This document shows, piece by piece, positions 16,525 to 26,121 of a DNA stretch of 64,000 nucleotides. The notes beneath the pieces are model-generated. The model was not told where the DNA came from and searched no databases. It saw only the letters and a program-made list of their open reading frames with translations. The position numbers and the translations under genes are program-made. Numbering within the stretch: position 1 is the first letter of the stretch; every line of letters starts with the position of its first letter. Origin of the DNA: Clostridium pascui (GTDB lineage Bacteria > Bacillota > Clostridia > Clostridiales > Clostridiaceae); NCBI RefSeq assembly GCF_016908015.1, contig NZ_JAFBDB010000003.1, positions 62,001 to 126,000 of the forward strand, in the 5' to 3' direction.

Positions 16525-17561
16525 AAGCACATCTGTCTTATACTGTTGTCACTAAGCGAAGATACCGTAAGTCCAATGAGCCTAATACTATCTTCAAACT
16601 GTATTGCATCTAATATCTCGCAAGAAACTTTAAATATATCTTCATCACTATCAATATAATTTATTAGTGTTTTGCTCCTTGTGTGATTTTCAAAGGATGA
16701 GGTCTTAATTTTTACTGTTATAGTTTTTCCTAATAACCCCTTGTTTTTCAGATAATAAGAGACCTCATTTGAAAATTCTCTTAAATACCTTTTCATTTCA
16801 TCCTTATTTTTAATATCATTTTTAAGAGTAGTTTCACGTCCTACAGATTTCCTTTCCCTAGTAATTTCAACTTCTCTTCTATCTATTCCACGTATTCTTT
16901 CATAAATTTCTATACCAAACTTACCGAAGTATTCAAAGAAAAAATTCTGGGGTAATTTATAGAGATCTTCTACATTATAAATGCCTATGTTATTTAATTT
17001 ATCTCTGGACTTTTTACCTATTCCATGAATTTTAGAAATAGGTAACGGGAGCAAAATACTTGGGATCATATCTTTTGTAATTATCATTATTCCATTTGGC
17101 TTATTCCAATCCGAACCGAGTTTTGCCAAAAACTTGTTATAGGAAATTCCCATAGATATGGTTAGGCCTATTTCTTTTTTTACTCTAGATTTTATATAAT
17201 CTACAGCATCCATAGTGTTTATGCTCAAATCTGATATATCTAAATAGGCTTCATCGATAGATACCGGTTCCACTTTAGGAGTGAGCTCATAAAGTATATC
17301 AAATACCTTATTAGAAATTTCCTTATATCTTTCATGTCTGGTAGGAAGATATATACCCATTGGGCATTTTTTTCTCGCCATAAATATTGGCATAGCAGAA
17401 TGCACTCCATACTTTCTTGCTTCGTAAGAGCAAGTTGCAACTACTCCTCTTTCTCCAATTCCCCCTACTATTATGGGTCTTCCTTTTAGCTTTGGATTAT
17501 CCAATTCTTCAACTGATGCAAAAAACGCATCCATATCTACATGCATTATAACTTTATCCAT
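16509..17561 (-). CDS. dinB: DNA polymerase IV (Y-family)
   Basis: A 350-residue translesion polymerase of normal length. Catalytic metal residues lie in MHVDMDAFFASVEE (residues 6-19) and SIDEAYLD (about 101-108). The helix-hairpin-helix thumb (ISKIHGIGKKSRDKL) is near 180, and the little-finger region begins about 240 (KSVGRETTL). A beta-clamp binding tail is not obvious at the end. No LexA-type box was found upstream. It lies 8 bp downstream of the mscS-like gene and may be cotranscribed with it. Confidence 0.95.
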   Translation of the reverse strand: MDKVIMHVDMDAFFASVEELDNPKLKGRPIIVGGIGERGVVATCSYEARKYGVHSAMPIFMARKKCPMGIYLPTRHERYKEISNKVFDILYELTPKVEPVSIDEAYLDISDLSINTMDAVDYIKSRVKKEIGLTISMGISYNKFLAKLGSDWNKPNGIMIITKDMIPSILLPLPISKIHGIGKKSRDKLNNIGIYNVEDLYKLPQNFFFEYFGKFGIEIYERIRGIDRREVEITRERKSVGRETTLKNDIKNKDEMKRYLREFSNEVSYYLKNKGLLGKTITVKIKTSSFENHTRSKTLINYIDSDEDIFKVSCEILDAIQFEDSIRLIGLTVSSLSDNSIRQMCFFSNQ

Positions 17562-17569
17562 ATATTCAC

Positions 17570-18448
17570 CTATATAAGTTTTATATCTTCGTGTTTTTTA
17601 AATTCAACAAGTAAAGTCTCAATTATATTATGTTCTAAAGTTCTAAAACTTCTAGAGCCACAAATAAATCTTAATGTAAGAATAACTTTTCCTTCGCACA
17701 GCGAGGTGTATACCGTATGTGAAAGATTTTGATAATAAATTGGTTGGGTTTTAGCTGCCATATCTAAAGCTTCTCTTACTTCCTCTTCCATATTTCCAAG
17801 AATATCTTCAGCCTTATCAAGTATTATTTCTTTTGCCTTCTCCCAGTTGCTATCTATAGAAAGCTTTATTTCAATTTCATTCCAACTATATGGAAAGCCT
17901 CCTGTTCCATTAATGACCTCAATACTTAGGAGCTTTATATTAGGTATATGAATAAGCCTCCCAGTGCTTTGTCCATATGCATTGCTTGTTTGAGTTACTT
18001 CTATTATAGTTGTGTAAAACCAATTTATCTCAATTACATCTCCTATGCTGTCGCCGATTTTAATTCTATCCCCTAAAGTAAATGGTTTATGAGAATTTAT
18101 AATTACCCATCCTAAAAAACTAGAAACTAGATCCTTTAGTGCAAATGCAAGTCCTGCTGAAAATAATCCTAAAAATGTCATTATATCCTTTGTTTCATAT
18201 ATCCACACAGGAATTAAAATCAATATAAAAACAATCCTTAAAATATTAGAAATTACTTTTTTTGTAGTAAGTATTTTTGTTGACTTCCAACTAGTCTCAT
18301 CGACTTTCTTTATTATAACCTTATTAAAAGAATATAGCATTGCAGCTATGCCTAAAGTAAGTAGAAATTTAGGAAATACTCCAAGCATTCCAAACTTTAA
18401 ACTTATATATTCAAACCAATGGCTTAATTTAATCAAGAATATATACAC
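17570..18448 (-). CDS. MscS-family mechanosensitive ion channel
   Basis: A 292-residue small-conductance channel. Three hydrophobic segments cover about residues 20-40, 65-85 and the pore helix 90-110 (FLGLFSAGLAFALKDLVSSFLGW, rich in Ala/Gly as expected). The beta domain follows with FTLGDRIKIGDSIGDVIEINWFYT and IHIPNIKLLS. The cytoplasmic cage continues to the end. It releases solutes on osmotic downshock. No regulatory site seen. Confidence 0.9.
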   Translation of the reverse strand: MYIFLIKLSHWFEYISLKFGMLGVFPKFLLTLGIAAMLYSFNKVIIKKVDETSWKSTKILTTKKVISNILRIVFILILIPVWIYETKDIMTFLGLFSAGLAFALKDLVSSFLGWVIINSHKPFTLGDRIKIGDSIGDVIEINWFYTTIIEVTQTSNAYGQSTGRLIHIPNIKLLSIEVINGTGGFPYSWNEIEIKLSIDSNWEKAKEIILDKAEDILGNMEEEVREALDMAAKTQPIYYQNLSHTVYTSLCEGKVILTLRFICGSRSFRTLEHNIIETLLVEFKKHEDIKLI

Positions 18449-18493
18449 CCCTATCCCCTTATTTTAAATTCTGATTACAGCTTGATTACTATT

Positions 18494-19624
18494 TTATATA
18501 GTTTTATTTTCTCTAAGCATTATTTGAAGAACTAGCCTGCTTACATTTACTAAATCTTTTACCTTTATATATTCATCTACTGTATGGTCCTTAGACATTC
18601 CAGTCCCTAAATTCACTGTCTTTATTCCTTTAGAGGCAAATACATTTACATCGCTGCCTCCACCTGTTGATTCTAATTTAAAGGTTACTCCTATTTTATC
18701 ACAAGCTTCCCTTATTATCTCTAATATTTCATCATCTTCATTTATAATGTAATTACTGTAACTCAGTTTACTTTGCACATACACTTCAGCCCCAAATTTC
18801 TCTGAAGCTTTCTTAAAACAATCAGTCATATGCTCTATTTGATTATTTAATTTATCCATGTTTAAACTTCTAGCCTCTGCTTTAATTTCAACATATGGAC
18901 ACACAACGTTTGTGGCTTCTCCCCCAATTATGGTGCCAATGTTTGCTGTAGTTTCCTCATCCACTCTTAAAAGCTTCATGTTTGAAATTGCATATGCAGC
19001 CACTTGAATAGCACTTATCCCATTTTCAGGTTCAACTCCTGCGTGAGATGCCTTTCCCTTTATTTTAACTGTAATTTGACTTTCTGCTGGAGCCTTTATA
19101 ATTACAGCCCCTACCTCCTTTGAACTATCGACTATAAAGCCCTTCTTAGATGCCAATCTTTCGTATTCCACACCTTTAGCACCATAAAGACCTTCTTCTT
19201 CTGCTATGGTAAATACTACTTCTATTGGCCCATGAGATAAATTCTTATCCTTTATAGTTTTTATAGCCTCTAAAATAGATGAAATGCCTGCCTTATCATC
19301 TCCTGCGAGTATCGTATCTCCACTGCTATATATAACTTCATCTTTAATTATAGGTTTTATGCCCTTCCCAGGCTTTACAGTATCCATATGAGCACAAAAT
19401 AGTATTGGCTCTATAGTTAAATCTCCATCTAAATACCCATATACATTATTTGCATTTGAACCTATGTTTTGTCCTGATGTATCTGTTTCAACCTTCATTC
19501 CTAACTCTTTCATTTCTTTTATAAGAGTTTGTGCCATTTCATTTTCATTAAAACTTTCACTATCAATTTTAACATATTGAAAAAATTTATTAATTAGTCT
19601 TTCTTTATTTATCATCTTATTCAT
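18494..19624 (-). CDS. M20-family metallopeptidase (peptidase T-like)
   Basis: A 376-residue di-zinc aminopeptidase-like enzyme. Metal ligands are visible in LFCAHMDTVKPG (about 76-87), LAGDDKAGISS (about 108) and the catalytic pair EEEGLYGAKG (about 142). The lid domain GKASHAGVEPENG and the late GGGSDVNVF complete the M20 pattern. It belongs to the PepT-like branch common in Clostridia and probably trims di- or tripeptides in the cytoplasm. Its own promoter is likely within the 98 bp behind the permease gene. Confidence 0.88.
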   Translation of the reverse strand: MNKMINKERLINKFFQYVKIDSESFNENEMAQTLIKEMKELGMKVETDTSGQNIGSNANNVYGYLDGDLTIEPILFCAHMDTVKPGKGIKPIIKDEVIYSSGDTILAGDDKAGISSILEAIKTIKDKNLSHGPIEVVFTIAEEEGLYGAKGVEYERLASKKGFIVDSSKEVGAVIIKAPAESQITVKIKGKASHAGVEPENGISAIQVAAYAISNMKLLRVDEETTANIGTIIGGEATNVVCPYVEIKAEARSLNMDKLNNQIEHMTDCFKKASEKFGAEVYVQSKLSYSNYIINEDDEILEIIREACDKIGVTFKLESTGGGSDVNVFASKGIKTVNLGTGMSKDHTVDEYIKVKDLVNVSRLVLQIMLRENKTI

Positions 19625-19722
19625 CCCCTATTTGCATAAGTAACATTTAATACGGAAAATCCCTTTAAAAGAACTTCCCCGTAGGTTTGTTACTTACTAT
19701 ATATATTCATGATTATTTAAAT

Positions 19723-21228
19723 TTATGCTACTTTTTTATTTTTAACTTTTCTTTCATATCTTCCATAGATTATAAGGGCTGCTATAATAAATACTACTGG
19801 TCCTACAATCATCCATATGGTTGATATGTAGTCTCCCTTCATTATCGTCGGCTCTATTATAGTAAATAAATTCGCAAATCCAACAGTCAATGTAACAAGA
19901 GCCGTTGCTAAGAATGCTATTGAGTAACTTTTAAAGAATTCAAAAGGCTTTCTTATATTAGTATTCTTTTTAAAAGCAGGAAATGCTATTGATAAAAACA
20001 TGTATGGTAATGTCATGGCCACATTTGTCATAAGTATAAGCCTTGAAAAGAACTTAGAAGCTCCTTCTCCACCAAAGGATACTAATGCAATCATAACTGC
20101 TACAATACCGCATTGAACCCACATAGCATTAACTGGTATATTATCTTTAGTTTCTTCAATTTTAGGAGTCCAAAGTCCGTGTGGAGTTCCATCAATAAGC
20201 TGCTTTAAGGGTGAGTAAGAAAGTGCAAAGAATGCACCTGTTAAAGCCAGAAACATTGATAGCCCTACAAATCTTGCTACCCATATTCCAATTTGAACTG
20301 ATACAACTTCTCCAAGTCCAAAGGCTCTTCCAAATTCATATCCAAAGTTTTTCATTAATATATACGCTACATTTCCCATATGAATTCTATTTGAGGATAA
20401 AACACCTTGCCAATTAGTAAATACTCCACATAAAAATATTCCAAGTGAATAACCTATAGAAATTACTATTGCAGCTAAAGTTATTCCCTTGGGGAAATTA
20501 ACTCTTGCATTTTCAGTCTCATCAACTAAACCTCCTACAACCTCTATACCACCGTAACTAAATATAGCAAATACTAAAAATCCCAAAGAAGATATAGTAG
20601 TTTGATATCCAGGGTTTGGCGAACTTATAAATGCTCTTCCTCCTTGAAGCGGCTCAGCTAGTGTTCCTCCATTTGCTATAAAAATTAAAACTGCACCTAC
20701 AATCAAAACTATATTAAGCGCTGCTACTGCAGTACCTCCTATAGAAGTTATTTTAGTTATTTGTCCTACACCTTTAGATGCAATGCGAGTTACCAATACT
20801 ACCCACATTATACCTAATACCCCGATAACTTGAGTTGAGTTTAGTCCAAATGCTGCCCACGTAGCTGTTCTATCATCTCCAAATATAGATGTTGAAAAAG
20901 GTATCCATATACTTGATGATATATTAACCATCCATACGATATAGGACGCGTACCACATAAATGTTCCTACAAAAGCAAACTTTGGACCGACGGATTTACT
21001 CATCCATGAATAAATCCCTCCCTTTTCTTTTTCAAAAGCTGATCCAAACTCTGCCATCATAAATGCAAATGGAATAAAAAATGCAAATGCAGCAAATATA
21101 TACCAGATAATAGCTCCATATCCCATTAAATAATAAGATCTCGGCATATTTGCAAATCCAAATACAGATGTAAAAATCATCAATACAAGTGCCTTAAGAC
21201 TTAATTTTTTAGTATTCTTTTTATCCAT
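19723..21228 (-). CDS. yjeM: YjeM-type amino acid permease (APC superfamily)
   Basis: A 501-residue transporter with about 12 membrane segments. The N-terminus KKLSLKALVLMIFTSVFGFANMPRSYY matches the YjeM branch of the glutamate/GABA antiporter family closely in my memory, as do EKGGIYSWMSKSVGPKFAFVGTFMWY and IFSYGGIEVVGGLVDET. Substrate of YjeM is not established. It is followed by the peptidase gene, a sensible peptide/amino-acid pairing. The 236-bp upstream spacer shows no recognisable riboswitch. Confidence 0.85.
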   Translation of the reverse strand: MDKKNTKKLSLKALVLMIFTSVFGFANMPRSYYLMGYGAIIWYIFAAFAFFIPFAFMMAEFGSAFEKEKGGIYSWMSKSVGPKFAFVGTFMWYASYIVWMVNISSSIWIPFSTSIFGDDRTATWAAFGLNSTQVIGVLGIMWVVLVTRIASKGVGQITKITSIGGTAVAALNIVLIVGAVLIFIANGGTLAEPLQGGRAFISSPNPGYQTTISSLGFLVFAIFSYGGIEVVGGLVDETENARVNFPKGITLAAIVISIGYSLGIFLCGVFTNWQGVLSSNRIHMGNVAYILMKNFGYEFGRAFGLGEVVSVQIGIWVARFVGLSMFLALTGAFFALSYSPLKQLIDGTPHGLWTPKIEETKDNIPVNAMWVQCGIVAVMIALVSFGGEGASKFFSRLILMTNVAMTLPYMFLSIAFPAFKKNTNIRKPFEFFKSYSIAFLATALVTLTVGFANLFTIIEPTIMKGDYISTIWMIVGPVVFIIAALIIYGRYERKVKNKKVA

Positions 21229-21428
21229 TTAATGAATCACTTCCTTGCATGATTTATAGAATTTATAATTTAGTTATAAATTAGAACTTCTCAACTTACT
21301 GAGGCATTCCTTATAACAAAATGTAGTATTAGCTTGTTCCTCCACAAGGTTTTTATACTTTAAGATTAAGGAAACGTACTTAAACAATTCTTGTTTTGGA
21401 TTTAATTATTAAATAAATGTTTTTATTA

Positions 21429-21461
21429 TTAAAAATAAAAAGTTGCCATAAAAGGCAACTT
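21429..21461 (-). terminator. terminator of the nucleoside operon / lacI-like gene
   Basis: Arms AAGTTGCC (21440-21447) and GGCAACTT (21454-21461) pair perfectly; on the minus strand TTTTTATTTTTAA follows. It begins only 4 bp past the regulator stop. Confidence 0.88.
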
Positions 21462-21464
21462 AAA

Positions 21465-22472
21465 TTATAATTTTGCAACTGAATTTCTTATTATTAAATT
21501 AGTATCTAATATAATTTGCTTAGATGGAATCTCCTCTTTATTTATTATTTTAAGAAGTAATTCTACAGCATTATATCCCATTTCATAAGTTGGCTGAGCT
21601 ACAGTAGTAATCTTCGGAAATGTCACTTTAGTTAAAAATATATTATCAAATCCTGTTACAGATATTTCATTAGGTACTCTTATTCCTTTATTATTTAAAA
21701 CTTCTAAAGCTCCTATTGCCATCAAATCATTCTCTGAGGCTACTGCTGTAAACTTTAAATTTTCCTCCAAAAGCTCTTCCATGCACTTTATTCCACCGCT
21801 TATCTTATAATCTCCATACTTTATAAGGTTATCAACTATAGGTATATTATACCTACTTAGCGCTTTTTTATAGCCTCTAAGTCTCTTATACTCTCCATAC
21901 ATCCCCTTTTTACCTGATATATAAGCTATTTTTGTGTGCCCATTTTGGATTAAATATTCTACTAGTTTGTACATTCCTATTTCGCCATCAGTAGATATAA
22001 ATGGAACCTCCTCTAGAGGACCATTTCTGTCCATAGATACAAAAGGTATTTTGTACTTTTTGAATAACTCTATATTTTCTCCTTTATTTTCAAGAGTACT
22101 TGTATATATTACTCCATCTACAGACTTTTCCTTTAAAATTTGGATATGTTCTATTTCTTTTTCTTCCTTATCATCGGTATTACAAAGTATGATGTTATAT
22201 CCATATTTACTTGCCGCATCCTCTGCGCCTCTTACTATTCCAGGGAAAAAGGGATTATTTATATCTGGTAATATAAGACCTATTATATGCGTCTTCTTTG
22301 TAACCATTCCCCTTGCCAGGCTACTAGGAATATAATTATGCTTTTCCATTATCTTTAGTATATTTTCTCTCGTGCCCTTACCTACGCCATCTTCTTTGTT
22401 ATTTATAACTCTTGATACCGTAGCAATAGATACCTTTGCTTCTTTAGCTATATCCTTTATAGTAACACCCAT
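21465..22472 (-). CDS. LacI/PurR-family transcriptional regulator
   Basis: A 335-residue repressor. The helix-turn-helix VTIKDIAKEAKVSIATVSRVIN covers residues 3-24, followed by the hinge GYIPSSLARGM-type helix and a periplasmic-binding-protein-like sensor domain (IIGLILPDINNPFFPGIVRG onwards). It is the last gene of the nucleoside uptake operon, 2 bp behind the ADP-ribosylglycohydrolase-like gene. A LacI-type double operator lies at the head of the operon (31835-31858), so autoregulation of the whole operon is likely. The ligand is probably a nucleoside or ribose derivative; this is inference from the neighbours. Confidence 0.9.
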   Translation of the reverse strand: MGVTIKDIAKEAKVSIATVSRVINNKEDGVGKGTRENILKIMEKHNYIPSSLARGMVTKKTHIIGLILPDINNPFFPGIVRGAEDAASKYGYNIILCNTDDKEEKEIEHIQILKEKSVDGVIYTSTLENKGENIELFKKYKIPFVSMDRNGPLEEVPFISTDGEIGMYKLVEYLIQNGHTKIAYISGKKGMYGEYKRLRGYKKALSRYNIPIVDNLIKYGDYKISGGIKCMEELLEENLKFTAVASENDLMAIGALEVLNNKGIRVPNEISVTGFDNIFLTKVTFPKITTVAQPTYEMGYNAVELLLKIINKEEIPSKQIILDTNLIIRNSVAKL

Positions 22473-22474
22473 TC

Positions 22475-23875
22475 TTATTCTCCCTTATTAGCTCTCCTTA
22501 AAGCTTCAACAGTCCACTTAGATAACTCACTTATTTTTAAATGTTTCATACCTCTAACATAAGTTATTAAATCATCACCAATTGGATCTATCCATTTTTC
22601 ACCTATTCCCTTAAATCCATAAATCGCACCATATATACTTGCTATCTGGGCTGCATTACAATCAACATCTTGTCCTGCCATGGAAATTATATTCATAGTT
22701 TTTTCAAAATCATTTCCTCCAAAGTAAAGAGCCACTACTTCTGCTGCTGCATTTGGATATGCATGAATCCAATTATACATTTTAAACTTTTCCTCACATT
22801 TCTTCCATGCCTCTCTCCAATTGTCATTTGACTTGCACTGATTATATGCAAAATCAATTACTGAATAGTATTCTGAATCCTTAGGAATTGCATTTATAGT
22901 CTTATCAAGTATAACTTTTACGTCATTTTCTACAAAAGCAAGTGAAACAAGCACAGCATTAAATATTTCTCCTATTACCCCATTATTATGATGTGAAATA
23001 ACACCATCAATCCACGCAAGTCTTGCAGCTTCCTCCGCATTGCCGGGAGCCACCATTCCACATATAGCTCCTCTCATCTGAGCACCTATCCATTCACGAT
23101 AATAGTTATTAAACTCCCCACTTAAAGGAGGATATATCCCTCTTTGAATATTTTTTAAAGCGATATCCTCAGCTGACCATCCTGTAGGAATGAGCCCTAC
23201 CCATTCTTCTGCTATATCTATTGAAGTCACATTATATCCTTTTTCATAAAATGCCTTTAAAAATGCTAATTCATAAGTTATATCGTCATTATAAGTATTT
23301 GGCTTTCTGACATAATTTGTTATATTGCCAAAGGTTTTCTCTATATTTTCTGAAGTATAGCCTTCAATGGCTGTTCCTAACGCCCCGCCACATATTTGAG
23401 CTATCCAAGCTGCATGAATTTTTTCTTCAAATCCCTCTGCATATATATTACATTCATCATATTTAGGAAATTTTACAGATTTTTTGTATTCTTCCCAAGA
23501 GGAATATGTTTTATATTTAAAGTAAGGCGAATCTAACTCTTTTTTTGCATTGTTTAATTCATAATAAACTCTAGCAGTTATCTTACTTAATTCAATTATA
23601 TTATTTTCTTCTAAAGCCTTAAGCCCAAGCGGAATTAACTGTTCTGCTCTTTCCACATTGTATCCCATACTTTCCATAGATTGAATTGCACCTATTATTA
23701 CTCTTTCAGGAGCAAATGAACCTGGTACATTGCTTTTCCAGACAAGCCTTGTAGAAAGTTCTATATGACTTTCCATTTCCTGCGCTCCCGTTTCCCAAGT
23801 CTGCTCCTCATCACTTAATACAATAGGTATAGCATTACTCATCAATTCATGTTCCATTTCCCATGCCTTTTTCAT
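22475..23875 (-). CDS. ADP-ribosylglycohydrolase-family protein
   Basis: A 466-residue protein of the DraG/ARH fold. The region from about residue 150 shows AAWIAQICGGALGTAIEGYTS, the metal-binding Asp pair in NTYNDDITYELAFL (about 196), and GQDVDCNAAQIASIYGAIYG (about 402), the second magnesium-site motif. Within a nucleoside catabolic operon it more likely cleaves a ribosyl bond in a small molecule than an ADP-ribosylated protein. About 140 N-terminal residues precede the catalytic fold and are not recognised. AGGAGG precedes the ATG. Confidence 0.85.
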   Translation of the reverse strand: MKKAWEMEHELMSNAIPIVLSDEEQTWETGAQEMESHIELSTRLVWKSNVPGSFAPERVIIGAIQSMESMGYNVERAEQLIPLGLKALEENNIIELSKITARVYYELNNAKKELDSPYFKYKTYSSWEEYKKSVKFPKYDECNIYAEGFEEKIHAAWIAQICGGALGTAIEGYTSENIEKTFGNITNYVRKPNTYNDDITYELAFLKAFYEKGYNVTSIDIAEEWVGLIPTGWSAEDIALKNIQRGIYPPLSGEFNNYYREWIGAQMRGAICGMVAPGNAEEAARLAWIDGVISHHNNGVIGEIFNAVLVSLAFVENDVKVILDKTINAIPKDSEYYSVIDFAYNQCKSNDNWREAWKKCEEKFKMYNWIHAYPNAAAEVVALYFGGNDFEKTMNIISMAGQDVDCNAAQIASIYGAIYGFKGIGEKWIDPIGDDLITYVRGMKHLKISELSKWTVEALRRANKGE

Positions 23876-23887
23876 AACTTTCCTCCT

Positions 23888-25189
23888 CTAATAACTTATT
23901 TTATTTATTCCTTTTCCTTTATTTACAATTTCATTAGAAGTTCTCTCTACTTCATCCCATAAATAAGTATTTTTTAAAACAACTTTCCCATTTCTTTTTA
24001 CAAATTTACCTTCTACTATAGAATGCAGAATATTTTTACTTTCACTACTGTAAATTATAGATGCTAAAGGGTTATATGCAGGATATGTATTTGGCATATT
24101 CAAGTCCCAAACAAGTAAATCTGCATCATATCCTACTTTAATGTCTCCTGTATTAAAATCTAAAGCTTTATGCCCTCTCATTAACATTTCCCACATGCTC
24201 TTAAGCTTAAAGTCCTCCGATTTACCTTCTGCCTTTCCTATAAGTGCAAATAACCTTAACTGCTCTAATGGATTTAATGTATTTGAACTTGCTGCTCCAT
24301 CTGTTCCTATACATAGTGGAAGTTTACTGTAGCTATTCCATAAACCTCCATAACCCATACCTAGTTTCATATATGTTTTAGGACATACCGCAACGTAAGT
24401 GTTGTCATTTATATAATTCAAATCATCTTCACTAATCCATAGTCCATGAGCAATTATTGCAGGAATATCAAAACCTCCTGTTTCACTCAATATTTTAAAA
24501 GGGGTTTTCCCATAAGATTTTAAACTTTCTTCTACTTGTTCTGAAGTTTCAGAAAGGTGAATATGAATTCCTACATTTAACTCCCTTGCCCTTTTAATAA
24601 TTTTTTCAAGTTTTCCATTTGGACAAGTATATGGAGCATGAGGGCCCATTCTTAAGCTTAATCTAGTACTTTGATTTCTTCTCTTTTCTATAAGTGACGC
24701 TGCATCTTCTAAAACTTCCTCAAAATTATCAGATAGCCCAAAGATTGTAGGTGCTATATCCCCTCTTATTCCGCTTTCTATAACTGCGTCACATACCTTA
24801 TCTGCAAAAAAGTAATGATCTGCAAAAGAAGTCACTCCATTATCTATCATCTCACTTATACCAAGTAAGGCTCCATAATATACATCCATAGGTGTTAATT
24901 TACTTTCATAAGGAAAGATTTCTTTATTAAACCAATCGTTTATATTTACATCCTCAGCTAACCCCTTTAGTATGTTCATAGATACATGAGAGTGTAAATT
25001 CACAAACCCTGGTGTTATAAAATAGCTTTCACACTCTATTATTTCACCGTGTCCTCTTTCATATTGATCCAATATTTTTTCTATCTTTCCATCTTTAACG
25101 TAAATACTTTTTCCTCTAAGTGTATTTCCTTCCCCATCAATTATATTAGCATCTTTTAAAATCATATCCCAGGACTCAATCCTATTCAT
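23888..25189 (-). CDS. amidohydrolase of the nucleobase/MTA deaminase group
   Basis: A 433-residue metal-dependent deaminase. The metal site is seen in order: FVNLHSHVSMN (about 61-71), HIHLSETSEQVEE (about 203), IIAHGLWI (about 240) and CIGTDGAASSNTLNP (about 291). This set fits the MtaD/SsnA/guanine-deaminase group and suggests removal of an amino group from a purine or pyrimidine or their nucleosides. Its ATG overlaps the end of the nucleoside hydrolase gene by 8 bases. Exact substrate unknown. Confidence 0.87.
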   Translation of the reverse strand: MNRIESWDMILKDANIIDGEGNTLRGKSIYVKDGKIEKILDQYERGHGEIIECESYFITPGFVNLHSHVSMNILKGLAEDVNINDWFNKEIFPYESKLTPMDVYYGALLGISEMIDNGVTSFADHYFFADKVCDAVIESGIRGDIAPTIFGLSDNFEEVLEDAASLIEKRRNQSTRLSLRMGPHAPYTCPNGKLEKIIKRARELNVGIHIHLSETSEQVEESLKSYGKTPFKILSETGGFDIPAIIAHGLWISEDDLNYINDNTYVAVCPKTYMKLGMGYGGLWNSYSKLPLCIGTDGAASSNTLNPLEQLRLFALIGKAEGKSEDFKLKSMWEMLMRGHKALDFNTGDIKVGYDADLLVWDLNMPNTYPAYNPLASIIYSSESKNILHSIVEGKFVKRNGKVVLKNTYLWDEVERTSNEIVNKGKGINKISY

Positions 25190-26108
25190 ATGAATACATC
25201 ATCTCCCTAAACATTTCTACGAATTCTTCTCTTTTTACATCCATAGCAACTTCTGCATTAGGTTTATTTTTAGTAACATTATAAATATCAACTACAGTTT
25301 TTCCATAAGTAAGTTCACCCTTTGTTTCTACCTCAACATAATATTTACACTTTTCAATAATATTAGGATTAATAACTGAGGCTACTGCTAATGCATCATG
25401 AACTATTGCTCCTTCAAGACCATAAAGCTTGCATATCCTTGAACAACACCGAAAGAACTCCCTTACAGTTTCACGAATCCTGTTTTCTTTGCTAGTTATA
25501 TAGTTTATTTCCTCATCTGAAATTAAAGCCTTATGCGTTGCATCAAGCCCTACCATAGTTACTGGTATTCCTGATTTAAATATCATATCTGCTGCTTCTG
25601 CATCCACATAAATATTAAATTCTGCTGATGGCGTAGTGTTTCCTATATAGCACGATCCTCCCATAAGCGTTATCTTTTCAATTTTATGCACTAAGTCCGG
25701 GTACTTCATTAAAGCTATTGCAATATTTGTAAGAGGTCCTAATGCTATTATATTAAGCTTTTCCTCACACTTTACAGCCTCTTCGTATATGGTATCCCAA
25801 GCACTTTTTTCATAAGGCTTTATATTCCCCTCAGGTAAAACTACAGAATGAAGTCCAGTTTCCCCATGTACATATTCTGCAGTATGAAGCTTTCTTAAAA
25901 TAGGGTCAGAGGCTCCCTTAGCTACTTTTGTATCAGCTCCTATGTAACTAACGAGATCTATAGAATTTTTAGTAGTCTTTTCTAAAGGTATATTACCTCC
26001 TACGGAAGTTACAGCTCTTATGTCTAGTTTATCTGATGAAAATGCTAAAAATAGTGCTAAAGCATCATCTATTCCTGGATCTGTATCTATAATTACAGGT
26101 ATTTTCAT
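25182..26108 (-). CDS. inosine-uridine-type nucleoside hydrolase
   Basis: A 308-residue hydrolase that splits ribonucleosides into base and ribose. The calcium-binding signature IDTDPGIDDALALFLA is at residues 6-21, and the second half of the site appears as IVHDALAVASVINP near 240. MTLMGG-type sequence (ITLMGGSCYIGN) is near 148 and AEFNIYVDAEAA near 163. It is one of two tandem paralogues in the operon, about half identical by eye, so they may differ in base preference. Confidence 0.94.
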   Translation of the reverse strand: MKIPVIIDTDPGIDDALALFLAFSSDKLDIRAVTSVGGNIPLEKTTKNSIDLVSYIGADTKVAKGASDPILRKLHTAEYVHGETGLHSVVLPEGNIKPYEKSAWDTIYEEAVKCEEKLNIIALGPLTNIAIALMKYPDLVHKIEKITLMGGSCYIGNTTPSAEFNIYVDAEAADMIFKSGIPVTMVGLDATHKALISDEEINYITSKENRIRETVREFFRCCSRICKLYGLEGAIVHDALAVASVINPNIIEKCKYYVEVETKGELTYGKTVVDIYNVTKNKPNAEVAMDVKREEFVEMFREMMYSYE

Positions 26109-26121
26109 ACGAAATCCCTCC